DNA from: Alphaproteobacteria bacterium
Lineage (GTDB): Bacteria; Pseudomonadota; Alphaproteobacteria; Rhodobacterales; Rhodobacteraceae
Assembly: GCA_030425945.1 (NCBI GenBank)
Contig: JAUHZL010000069.1
Coordinates: 1 to 9,906, forward strand
DNA length: 9,906 nt
Direction: 5' to 3'
The notes beneath the pieces are model-generated. The model did not search any database. It saw only the letters and a list, made by a program, of their open reading frames with translations, and was not told the DNA's origin. Made by a program: the position numbers and the translations under genes. Shown piece after piece: positions 1 to 5,272 of this stretch (position 1 is its first letter; each line of letters starts with the position of its first letter).

Positions 1-31
1 GGCGTTTCACGCCCCAGTCTTCCTTGGGCAT
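1..31 (-). CDS. TIGR02300 (FYDLN-acid) family protein, 5' end only
   Basis: Reading leftward from an ATG at 31 the visible codons give MPKEDWGVKR, after which the gene leaves the window. This matches the start I remember for the TIGR02300 / FYDLN_acid family (typically MPKxEWGxKR), small acidic proteins of alphaproteobacteria with no firmly established biochemical role. A strong Shine-Dalgarno sequence, GGAGGG, lies at 41-36 on the same strand, four bases before the ATG, which supports the start. Only ten residues can be seen, so the family call rests on that short string plus the RBS; length, the FYDLN motif and the acidic tail cannot be verified here. The gene is divergent from the metallopeptidase gene to its right. 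Confidence 0.68.
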   Translation of the reverse strand, partial: MPKEDWGVKR

Positions 32-35
32 AAGG

Positions 36-41
36 CCCTCC
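36..41 (-). promoter_or_regulatory. Ribosome-binding site of the TIGR02300 gene
   Basis: On the minus strand this reads GGAGGG and sits four bases ahead of the ATG at 31. It is the main evidence that a real gene starts at the very left edge of the window. Confidence 0.65.
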
Positions 42-77
42 GTGAGTTCATGTCAGCGGTCTGCGGGATGGCGTCGG

Positions 78-103
78 TTGCCACAGGGGCGCGCGCGTGT
101 CAA
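78..103. promoter_or_regulatory. Interlocked divergent promoter region with imperfect inverted repeat
   Basis: TTGCCAC at 78-84 and GTGTCAA at 97-103 form an inverted repeat with one mismatch in seven and a 12-base centre. Read rightward the left arm contains TTGCCA, a near -35 box for the metallopeptidase gene. Read leftward the right arm contains a perfect TTGACA at 103-98, a -35 box for the TIGR02300 gene. The -10 boxes at the expected 16-18 base spacing are poor on both sides (CAACCG at 80-75 leftward, TCAAAG at 100-105 rightward). If both promoters are real, their polymerase footprints overlap and they would compete. The symmetry could instead be an operator. This is inference from sequence only. 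Confidence 0.33.
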
Positions 104-133
104 AGCGTTTTTCGCGCGATGCCGCGCGGCCTG

Positions 134-139
134 AAGGAG
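134..139 (+). promoter_or_regulatory. RBS that decides the start of the metallopeptidase
   Basis: AAGGAG at 134-139 lies six bases before GTG at 146. No comparable site precedes the in-frame ATG at 50, so the GTG is preferred as start codon. Confidence 0.7.
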
Positions 140-145
140 TGCGCC

Positions 146-838
146 GTGACCGATGCGGTCCTGCCCGGACATCCCCCCGTTCCGCTCGTCCTGCGTGTCT
201 CGTCCCGGGCGCGGCGTCTGTCGCTGCGGGTGTCTCGGCTGGATGGTCGGGTCACCCTGACCGCGCCGCCCGGCGTCCCGCGCGCCGAGGTGATGCGTTT
301 CGCCGAGGAGCGGGCCGACTGGGTGCGCGGGCATCTCGCCGAGATCCGCCTGCCGGAGGCGGTCGGGATCGGCACCTGGCTGCCGGTCGAGGGCCGTCCG
401 CGCGAGATCGTCGCCGAGCGGGTGCGCGCGGCGCGGCTGGAGCCGGGGCGGCTGGTGATCCCGGCCCGGGCCGCGGCGCCGGGGGCGGCGGTCGAATCGT
501 TCCTGAAGGCCCGCGCGCGGGACCGGCTGGCCGAGGCGAGCGACCGCCATGCCGCAGCCCTCGGGCGGCAGGTGGCGCGGATCACGCTGCGCGACACGCG
601 CTCGCGCTGGGGGTCCTGCACCGCCGATGGCGCGCTGATGTATTCGTGGCGGCTGATCCTCGCGCCGCCGTCGGTGCTGGACTACGTCGCGGCGCACGAG
701 GCGGCGCACCTCGTGGAGATGAACCACTCGGCGCGGTTCTGGGCGCTTGTCGAGCGGCTCTGCCCCGACTGGCAGGCCGAGCGCGCCTGGCTGCGGCGCG
801 AGGGGGCGGCGCTGCAGGCGTGGCGCTTCCGGGACTGA
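146..838 (+). CDS. YgjP-like M48-type zinc metallopeptidase (DUF45 / SprT-like)
   Basis: A 230-residue protein of the YgjP-like metallopeptidase family (PF01863), predicted cytoplasmic. Bacterial members are poorly characterised and the natural substrate is unknown. The zinc site is visible: HEAAH at about residues 184-188, with a third histidine in NHS at about 194 (family form HExxH...NHSxxFW). The family signature SRWGSC is at about 153-158 and FW...CPDW follows the active site. I chose GTG at 146 because a good RBS precedes it and the protein then begins TDAVLPGHPPVPLVLR, as homologues do. An in-frame ATG at 50 would add 32 residues that look unlike the family and would run through the promoter region. 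It stands divergent to the TIGR02300 gene; the GntR gene follows after 48 bases. The zinc helix has alanine (HEAAH) where HELAH is commoner, which should not affect metal binding. Confidence 0.88.
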   Translation: MTDAVLPGHPPVPLVLRVSSRARRLSLRVSRLDGRVTLTAPPGVPRAEVMRFAEERADWVRGHLAEIRLPEAVGIGTWLPVEGRPREIVAERVRAARLEPGRLVIPARAAAPGAAVESFLKARARDRLAEASDRHAAALGRQVARITLRDTRSRWGSCTADGALMYSWRLILAPPSVLDYVAAHEAAHLVEMNHSARFWALVERLCPDWQAERAWLRREGAALQAWRFRD

Positions 839-851
839 GGCGATGCGGCCG

Positions 852-880
852 TTGACGCGGCGGGCGGCACCCGTGATCCT
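852..880 (+). promoter_or_regulatory. Candidate promoter of the GntR gene, implying a leaderless mRNA
   Basis: TTGACG at 852-857 (five of six to consensus) and GATCCT at 875-880 (three of six) are separated by 17 bases. A start point 6-7 bases after the -10 box would fall on or next to the ATG at 887. No Shine-Dalgarno sequence is present between the box and the ATG, which fits leaderless translation. Confidence 0.4.
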
Positions 881-886
881 GCGGCC

Positions 887-1558
887 ATGCTGATCCAGCC
901 GCGTGCCGAAACCCCGATCGCCAGCCCGCCGAGCCCGCAAGGCGCGGCGCACGAGAAGGTCTACCGCGCGCTGCGCACCCAGATCATGCATGGCGAACTG
1001 CCGCCCGGACAGGCGCTGACCCTGCGCGGGATCGGCAAGAGCTTCGGGGTCTCGATGACCCCGGCGCGCGAGGCGGTGCGCCGCCTGGCCGCCGAGGGCG
1101 CAGTGACACTGTCGGTGTCGGGCCGCGTCTCGACCCCGGAACTGAGCGCCGAGCGGATGGAGGAGCTGGCCGCCCTGCGCGCGCTGCTCGAGCCGGAACT
1201 GGCCGCCCGCGCCCTGCCGCGCGCCCACATGGCGCTGATCGACCGGATGCAGACGATCCAGACCGGTATCGGTCACGCGATCCAGGCCGGGGATGCAGTC
1301 GGGTACATCCGCGCCAACCTCGAATTTCACCGCGCGCTTTACCTGCGGGCACAGGCGCCGGCGATCCTCGCGATGGCCGAGACGGTCTGGCTGCAACTGG
1401 GGCCGACGATGCGCAAGCTCTACGGGCGTCTCAACCGCACCGCGGCGCCCCAGCACCACGCGATGATCCTCGCGGCGCTGAAGGCGGGCGACGAGCCGGC
1501 GCTGCGGCTCGCCGTGCGGATGGATGTGACGCAGGGCCTGCGCTACCTCGCAACCTGA
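887..1558 (+). CDS. GntR-family transcriptional regulator, FadR/FCD subfamily
   Basis: A 223-residue DNA-binding regulator. Residues about 22-82 form a winged helix-turn-helix of the GntR type (EKVYRALRTQIMHGELPPG, then SMTPAREAVRRLAAEG). Residues about 90-220 form an all-helical FCD effector domain (PF07729), which in relatives binds small organic acids, often through a metal held by an Asp/Asn and three histidines. Here the pattern is N144-x3-H148, then H190/H191, while the position of the last histidine appears to be D213 (RMDVTQG, where many relatives have a histidine), so ligand or metal binding may differ. The target genes cannot be read from the sequence; it may regulate itself or genes elsewhere. 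ATG at 887 is the only reasonable start and has no RBS. It converges on the glutathione S-transferase gene with only three bases between the two stop codons. Confidence 0.9.
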   Translation: MLIQPRAETPIASPPSPQGAAHEKVYRALRTQIMHGELPPGQALTLRGIGKSFGVSMTPAREAVRRLAAEGAVTLSVSGRVSTPELSAERMEELAALRALLEPELAARALPRAHMALIDRMQTIQTGIGHAIQAGDAVGYIRANLEFHRALYLRAQAPAILAMAETVWLQLGPTMRKLYGRLNRTAAPQHHAMILAALKAGDEPALRLAVRMDVTQGLRYLAT

Positions 1559-1567
1559 GGCTCAGGT
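1553..1567. repeat. 15-base palindrome containing both convergent stop codons
   Basis: ACCTGAG at 1553-1559 and CTCAGGT at 1561-1567 are perfect reverse complements around one central base. The TGA of the GntR gene (1556-1558) and the TGA of the GST gene (1564-1562) lie in the two arms. With a minimum loop only about five base pairs could form as RNA, so it is too short to be a convincing terminator. Confidence 0.45.
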
Positions 1568-2251
1568 CAGCGGGTCGGGCCACGCGGTCTGCGGATAGTC
1601 CTTGGCGTACCACGGCAGGTCCGGGCCGTCGTCGAGCGAGGCGTCCCGCCAATCGCGGAACGCCGGATCGGACAGGTGCGCCTCGACATAGGCGCCCGCG
1701 CTGTCCGACACCGGCAGGGCATAGGTGGCGATCCGGGCTGCCACCGGGGCATAGAAGGCATCCGCCACCGAGTACCGGCCGCAGAGCCACGGCCCCCCGT
1801 CCCCGAACCGGGCGCGCGCGTGGCTCCAGATCGTGTCGAGCCGGGCGAGATCGGCGGCGACCGCCTCCGGCACCGGGGTCTCCGCATAGGCGACGCGCAG
1901 GTTCATCGGGCAGGTGCTGCGCAGCGCGGTGAACCCGGCGTGCATTTCCGAGGTCAGCGTCCGGGCGCAGGCGCGCGCGGCGGGATCGTCCGGCCAGTGT
2001 CCCGCCTGCGGGTGGCGGCTCGCCAGTTCCTCGGCAATCGCGAGGCTTTCGCTGACCGCGACGCCCTCGGGGGTGATCCAGGTCGGCACGGTGCGGGCGG
2101 GGGCGTGATCGGCCAGTTGCTCGGCCACGCCCGCGTCGAAGAACGAGACGAAGCGCGTCTCCACCTCGATCCCGAACCGGGCAAAGAGCAGCCAGCCGCG
2201 CAGCGACCAGCTGGAGTAGGCGCGATCGCCGAGAAGAAGAAGTCCGGACAT
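1562..2251 (-). CDS. Glutathione S-transferase family protein
   Basis: A 229-residue soluble two-domain GST. The N-terminal thioredoxin-like domain starts with GDRAYSSWSLRGW (residues 8-20); one of the serines at 13, 14 or 16 is the likely glutathione-activating residue. It also carries the cis-proline in TVPTW (V55-P56) and the glutathione-contact E68-S69 in SESLAIAE. The C-terminal helical domain contains the N-capping aspartate region SVADAFYAP (D164). Substrate is unknown; relatives conjugate or reduce electrophiles, or act in aromatic and thiol metabolism. I chose ATG at 2251 because MSGLLLLGDRAYSSWS matches the usual family N terminus. An in-frame ATG at 2269 (MTEKRP) is possible, and an open frame continues to a GTG at 2338, but that extension would overlap the phosphatase stop and looks unlike the family. 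RBS evidence is weak for either ATG. It lies 83 bases downstream of the CobC-like gene. Confidence 0.9.
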   Translation of the reverse strand: MSGLLLLGDRAYSSWSLRGWLLFARFGIEVETRFVSFFDAGVAEQLADHAPARTVPTWITPEGVAVSESLAIAEELASRHPQAGHWPDDPAARACARTLTSEMHAGFTALRSTCPMNLRVAYAETPVPEAVAADLARLDTIWSHARARFGDGGPWLCGRYSVADAFYAPVAARIATYALPVSDSAGAYVEAHLSDPAFRDWRDASLDDGPDLPWYAKDYPQTAWPDPLT

Positions 2252-2282
2252 GGGACGCTTTTCCGTCATTGAAGGTCGGGGC

Positions 2283-2312
2283 AGCGTAGCGGGGCGGCGC
2301 GCGCCGGGGAAA
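2283..2312 (-). promoter_or_regulatory. Candidate promoter of the GST gene
   Basis: Reading leftward, TTTCCC (2312-2307) and TACGCT (2288-2283) are 18 bases apart and would start RNA about 24 bases before the ATG at 2251. Both boxes match consensus only half. The spacer contains a perfect 12-base palindrome, CGGCGCGCGCCG (2295-2306), which could be an operator or simply GC-rich chance. If the promoter is not real, the GST is read through from the cob genes. Confidence 0.3.
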
Positions 2313-2334
2313 TGCCGTTTTGGCGGCTGCCCGA

Positions 2335-2913
2335 TCACAGACGGTGATTGATGCAGACCGCCTCCGCGCTGCCGGGGCCGAACCGCAGGTGGGTCAGTGA
2401 CAGCGGGTCGATCTTGTGGGCGAAGGCCTCGCGCGGCCCGAGGCCGAGGGCGCGCTGCACCTGCGTCAGGATCGCGCCGAAATGCGCGACCACGATCACC
2501 GGGCCGGCGGGGACCTGCGCCTCGATCCGCGCCACGGCGGCGTTGACCCGGGCCGCGAAGGCGTCCCAGGATTCGCCCCCCGGTGCCGCGACCGGACCGG
2601 GGGCATCCCAGAAGGCGTAGATGGTCTCGGGGTCGCGGGCTTCGGCCTCGGCGTGGGTCAGCCCTTCCCAGTCGCCGAAATGGATCTCGCGCAGCCCGGA
2701 CAGCGACGGCAGGCGGGCGCGCTCGCCCTGCACCGCGTCTGCCGTGGTCACCGCGCGGATCAGGTCGGACGAGATCACCGGGGCGGCGGCGGGCAGCGCT
2801 GCGGCGAGGCGGGCGAGGGCGGCGGTGTCGCCGAGGTCGGCGGGCAGGTCGGTCCAGCCGATCATCGCCTTCGCATGGGTCGGCCCGTGGCGCAGCCAGT
2901 ACCAGTCCCTCAT
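2335..2913 (-). CDS. Histidine phosphatase, probable alpha-ribazole phosphatase (CobC-like)
   Basis: A 192-residue member of the histidine phosphatase (phosphoglycerate-mutase-like) superfamily. The phosphate pocket is visible: LRHGPT with R8 and the phospho-accepting H9, SSDLIRAVTTA with R53, the acid residue region REIHFGDWEG (E76), and a second histidine H144 in VVAHFGAI. LREIxFGDWEG is typical of CobC-type alpha-ribazole-5'-phosphate phosphatases, which remove phosphate from the lower-ligand nucleotide in cobalamin synthesis. The neighbour supports that role: its ATG overlaps the cobU TGA as ATGA, so the two are translationally coupled. HFG replaces the more usual HGG after the second histidine. 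Without the neighbour I would call only the superfamily; other substrates in this promiscuous family remain possible. Confidence 0.82.
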   Translation of the reverse strand: MRDWYWLRHGPTHAKAMIGWTDLPADLGDTAALARLAAALPAAAPVISSDLIRAVTTADAVQGERARLPSLSGLREIHFGDWEGLTHAEAEARDPETIYAFWDAPGPVAAPGGESWDAFAARVNAAVARIEAQVPAGPVIVVAHFGAILTQVQRALGLGPREAFAHKIDPLSLTHLRFGPGSAEAVCINHRL

Positions 2914-3440
2914 GGTCCGCCCTTCAGCCAGAGCGGCAGCCCGGCGACGACCAGCGCCACCCGGTCGGCCTGCGCCGCCACCGCCTGGTTGAGCGCGCCC
3001 TGCGCCGTGCGGAACCGGCGTCCGAGGCGATGCTCGGGCACGATCCCCTGGCCGACCTCGTTCGTCACGGCGATCACCGGGCCGGGGCAGGCGGCGAGGG
3101 CCGCGAGCAGCGCGTCGGTCTCGGCGGCGAGGTCGGCGTCGGCCAGCATCCGGTTGGTCAGCCAGAGCGTCAGGCAGTCGATCACGACGACGTGACCGGA
3201 CGGCACGCGGCCGAGGGCCGGGGCCAGGTCATGCGGGGCTTCGACCGTGGTCCAGCCATCGCCGCGCGATGCCTTGTGGGCCGCGATTTTCGCTTCCATT
3301 TCAGCGTCGTGCGCCTCGGCCGTGGCGATGTAGAGGTGCGGCAGCCCGGTCGCTTCGGCCTGCGCCTCGGCCCAGCGGGACTTGCCCGAGGACGCGCCGC
3401 CAATCGCCAGAGATAGGGCCGTGCCGGTGATTTCCACCAT
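2910..3440 (-). CDS. cobU: Adenosylcobinamide kinase / adenosylcobinamide-phosphate guanylyltransferase
   Basis: A 176-residue cytoplasmic bifunctional enzyme of cobalamin nucleotide-loop assembly and salvage. It phosphorylates adenosylcobinamide and then attaches GMP to give AdoCbi-GDP. The P-loop GGASSGKS is at residues 14-21, the Walker-B-like strand VVVIDCLTLWLTN at 84-96, and the guanylylated histidine is H55 (IAAHKASR, aligning with H46 of Salmonella CobU). The signature VTNEVGQGIVPEHRLGRRFR is at 125-144 and NQAVAAQADRVALVVAG follows. Length is normal. Start ATG at 3440 is preceded by GGGAGGATCA, with GGAGG eleven bases away, somewhat far. It is followed by the CobC-like phosphatase with a four-base overlap, and is divergent from rpoH. 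No cobalamin riboswitch is recognisable in the 92-base gap, so regulation by B12 is not evident. Confidence 0.96.
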   Translation of the reverse strand: MVEITGTALSLAIGGASSGKSRWAEAQAEATGLPHLYIATAEAHDAEMEAKIAAHKASRGDGWTTVEAPHDLAPALGRVPSGHVVVIDCLTLWLTNRMLADADLAAETDALLAALAACPGPVIAVTNEVGQGIVPEHRLGRRFRTAQGALNQAVAAQADRVALVVAGLPLWLKGGP

Positions 3441-3447
3441 GGTCGAG

Positions 3448-3477
3448 TGATCCTCCCGGGCGGGTGCTGCGTAGCCC
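3448..3477 (+). promoter_or_regulatory. Putative RpoE (ECF11-type) promoter of rpoH
   Basis: TGATCC at 3448-3453 matches the -35 element of RpoE-dependent promoters in Rhodobacter. After an 18-base spacer comes TAGCCC (3472-3477), preceded by CG, giving the CGTA seen in many ECF -10 elements. The rest of the -10 is not a good match. It sits about 55 bases before the rpoH ATG. In R. sphaeroides, rpoHII is known to be transcribed by RpoE in response to singlet oxygen. On the opposite strand the same bases read GGGAGGATCA, the only RBS available to cobU. Confidence 0.55.
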
Positions 3478-3505
3478 TCATGCGAACAGGAAAACGGGCT
3501 GTCGA
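3477..3505 (-). promoter_or_regulatory. Candidate sigma-70-type promoter of cobU
   Basis: Reading leftward, TCGACA (3505-3500, five of six to the -35 consensus) and CATGAG (3482-3477, three of six to the -10) are separated by 17 bases. RNA would start near 3470, leaving about 30 bases of leader before the ATG at 3440. The site abuts the -10 of the rightward rpoH promoter, so activity of one may hinder the other. Confidence 0.35.
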
Positions 3506-3532
3506 ACGGCTCGGTTCACAGGGGGTGATAAG

Positions 3533-4411
3533 ATGGCTCTTGACGGAACTTCTGACACGAACCTTTCCCGGCGTGCAATGCAGGCGGAACTGCTGGACGC
3601 CGAGACCGAGTTGAAGCTGGCCTACGCGTGGCGCGACCACCGCGACGAGGCCGCGCTGCACCGGCTGGTGACCGCCTACATGCGGCTGGCGATCTCGATG
3701 GCCTCGAAGTTCCGCCGCTACGGCGCCCCGATGAACGACCTGATCCAGGAAGCCGGGCTCGGCCTGATGAAGGCCGCCGACAAGTTCGACCCCGACCGCG
3801 GCGTGCGCTTCTCGACCTACGCGGTGTGGTGGATCAAGGCCTCGATCCAGGACTACGTGATGCGCAACTGGTCGATGGTCCGGACCGGCTCGACCTCATC
3901 GCAGAAATCGTTGTTCTTCAACATGCGCCGCGTGCAGGCCCGTCTCGAGCGCGAGGCGGCGGCCTCGGGCGAGAACCTCGACCGGCACCAGCTGCGCCAG
4001 ATGATCGCCACCGAGGTCGGCGTGCCGCTGGCCGATGTCGAGATGATGGAAGGCCGCCTGTCCGGCTCGGACTATTCGCTGAACGCGACGCAGTCGGTCG
4101 ATGACGAGGGCCGCGAGTGGATCGACGCGCTGGAGGACACGTCCGAGCAGGCCGCCGAGCGCGTCGAGACCAGCCATGACACCGCGCAGCTGCGCGAATG
4201 GCTGCTGGTCGCGCTGCAGTCGTTGAACGAGCGCGAGCGCTTCATCGTCCGCGAGCGCAAGCTGCGCGACGACCCGCGCACGCTGGAAAGCCTTGGCACC
4301 GAGCTGGGCCTGTCGAAGGAGCGCGTGCGCCAGCTGGAGGCGGCGGCCTTCGCCAAGATGCGCAAGAGCCTCGTCGCGCAGTCGCCGGAGGTGCACCAAT
4401 TCTTCGCCTGA
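3533..4411 (+). CDS. rpoH: RNA polymerase sigma-32 factor, RpoHII type
   Basis: A 292-residue sigma factor that directs RNA polymerase to heat-shock and oxidative-damage genes. Region 2 is at about 43-115 (FSTYAVWWIKASIQDYVMRN for -10 binding and melting). The RpoH box appears as QKSLFFNMRR (124-133), and a region-4 helix-turn-helix is at about 250-277 (TLESLGTELGLSKERVRQLE). The short N terminus (LDAETELKLAYAWRDHRDE) and the ATEVGVPLADVEMMEGRLSGSDYSLN middle resemble RpoHII rather than RpoHI of Rhodobacter, so a second rpoH is expected elsewhere. I chose ATG at 3533 because GGGGG at 3521-3525 gives a good RBS; an in-frame upstream start at 3464 has no such site and lies inside the promoter. 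The upstream TGATCC element suggests RpoE control. Its last codons contain the RBS and start codon of the next gene. Confidence 0.95.
   Translation: MALDGTSDTNLSRRAMQAELLDAETELKLAYAWRDHRDEAALHRLVTAYMRLAISMASKFRRYGAPMNDLIQEAGLGLMKAADKFDPDRGVRFSTYAVWWIKASIQDYVMRNWSMVRTGSTSSQKSLFFNMRRVQARLEREAAASGENLDRHQLRQMIATEVGVPLADVEMMEGRLSGSDYSLNATQSVDDEGREWIDALEDTSEQAAERVETSHDTAQLREWLLVALQSLNERERFIVRERKLRDDPRTLESLGTELGLSKERVRQLEAAAFAKMRKSLVAQSPEVHQFFA
4387..4393 (+). promoter_or_regulatory. Strong RBS inside the end of rpoH, sets the ATT start of chaN
   Basis: GGAGGTG is seven bases complementary to the 16S rRNA anti-SD and ends its GGAGG core seven bases before ATT at 4399. In rpoH the same bases fall within the codons for E-V-H. 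No ATG, GTG or TTG exists in the chaN frame between 4201 and the codons of the signal peptide. Confidence 0.65.
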
Positions 4412-5211
4412 TCCTTGCGGCGGGGCTGCTGGCCCTGCCATCGCTGTCCGGGGCCGAGGAAATCGGCCCCGACGCCCTCGACCAGCTTCCGGCCGCCGAC
4501 GTGGTGATCCTGGGCGAGGTCCACGACAACGCGCAGCACCACCTGAACCAGGCCCGCGCCGTGGCCGCGATCCGGCCAACTGCCGTCGTCTGGGAGATGC
4601 TGAGCCCGGCGCAGGTCGCGGGCATGGACCCGGAGGCCACCGGCACCCCCGAAACGCTGGCGCGCTCGCTGCACTGGGAGGCGGGCGGCTGGCCCGATTT
4701 CACCCTCTACTGGCCGATCTTCGAAGCTGCCCGGGGCGTGCCCGTGGTCGGTGCCGCCCTGCCGCGCGAGACGGTGCGCCGGGCCGTGGGCGAGGGGGCG
4801 GCGGCGCCGTTCGGGGAGGGGGCCGCGCGCTACGGCCTGACCGAGGCGCTGCCCGAGGCCGAGCAGGCCCTGCGCGAGGCCGAGCAGATGCGCGTGCACT
4901 GCGACGCGCTGCCCGAGGCGATGCTGGGCGGGATGGTCGAGGCGCAGCGCCTGCGCGACGCGGCCTTCGCCCGCGCCGTGGTCGAGGCCCAGGCGCGCTA
5001 CGGATCGCCCGTCGTGCTGATCACCGGCAACGGCCATGCCCGCACCGACCGGGGCGTGCCCGCCGCGCTGGCGCAGGCCGCACCGGAATTGTCGGTGCTG
5101 TCGGTCGGCCAGCTCGAGGGCGGGCCGGACGAGGCCGCGCCGCCCTATGACCTGTGGCTGGTGACCGAGGCCGCCGCGCGCGAGGACCCCTGCGCCGTCT
5201 TCGCCAAGTGA
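4399..5211 (+). CDS. ChaN-family haem-binding-like protein, exported, probable ATT start
   Basis: About 270 residues, ChaN / Cofac_haem_bdg family (PF04187). The family core is seen as VVILGEVHDNAQHH (GEVH at about 39-42) near the N terminus and ITGNGHARTDRG (GNGH at about 210-213) near the C terminus. Campylobacter ChaN is a haem-binding outer-membrane lipoprotein, but most relatives are of unproven function. Residues 1-19 (LRLILAAGLLALPSLSGA) look like a signal peptide with cleavage after SGA; there is no lipobox cysteine, so this protein is probably periplasmic, not a lipoprotein. C168 and C265 may form a disulfide. The start is unusual: the frame has no normal start codon near the signal peptide, while ATT at 4399 has an ideal RBS. 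CTG at 4408 is the alternative but is 16 bases from the RBS. It overlaps rpoH by 13 bases, so translation is probably coupled. Confidence 0.82.
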   Translation: MLRLILAAGLLALPSLSGAEEIGPDALDQLPAADVVILGEVHDNAQHHLNQARAVAAIRPTAVVWEMLSPAQVAGMDPEATGTPETLARSLHWEAGGWPDFTLYWPIFEAARGVPVVGAALPRETVRRAVGEGAAAPFGEGAARYGLTEALPEAEQALREAEQMRVHCDALPEAMLGGMVEAQRLRDAAFARAVVEAQARYGSPVVLITGNGHARTDRGVPAALAQAAPELSVLSVGQLEGGPDEAAPPYDLWLVTEAAAREDPCAVFAK

Positions 5212-5214
5212 CGG

Positions 5215-5243
5215 TTGTTTCGCGCCGCGCCCGCGCCTACACC
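5215..5243 (+). promoter_or_regulatory. Candidate promoter of coaBC
   Basis: TTGTTT (5215-5220) and TACACC (5238-5243) have a 17-base, all-GC spacer. Transcription would begin near 5250, about 23 bases before the coaBC ATG. Each box matches the consensus at three of six positions, but their spacing and the contrast with the GC background make it plausible. Confidence 0.35.
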
Positions 5244-5272
5244 CGTGGGAACGATGACGCGGGAGCGCGCCC

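Noticed and set aside
50..145. N-terminal extension of the metallopeptidase from ATG 50
   Set aside because: No RBS before it, unlike-family residues, and it would cross the divergent promoter region; GTG 146 has a good RBS and family-like N terminus.
53..1459. Long leftward open frame (468 codons) across the metallopeptidase and GntR genes
   Set aside because: Its translation is Arg/Gly/His-rich with no family resemblance, and it lies antisense to two well-supported genes; high GC makes such stop-free frames common.
1553..1567. Bidirectional terminator between the GntR and GST genes
   Set aside because: The palindrome allows only about five pairs as RNA and has no U-tract on either strand.
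2313..2334. Terminator after the CobC-like gene (GCCG...CGGC around an A-rich loop)
   Set aside because: The stem has only four pairs and no U-run, too weak to support.
3441..3532. Possible cobalamin riboswitch upstream of cobU
   Set aside because: The gap is only 92 bases, too short for the full element together with a promoter, and I see no B12-box-like sequence.
4198..4398. Upstream ATG 4198 as start of chaN
   Set aside because: It would overlap rpoH by over 200 bases, add an Arg/Ala/Gly-rich segment antagonistic to the signal peptide, and has no matching family N terminus.
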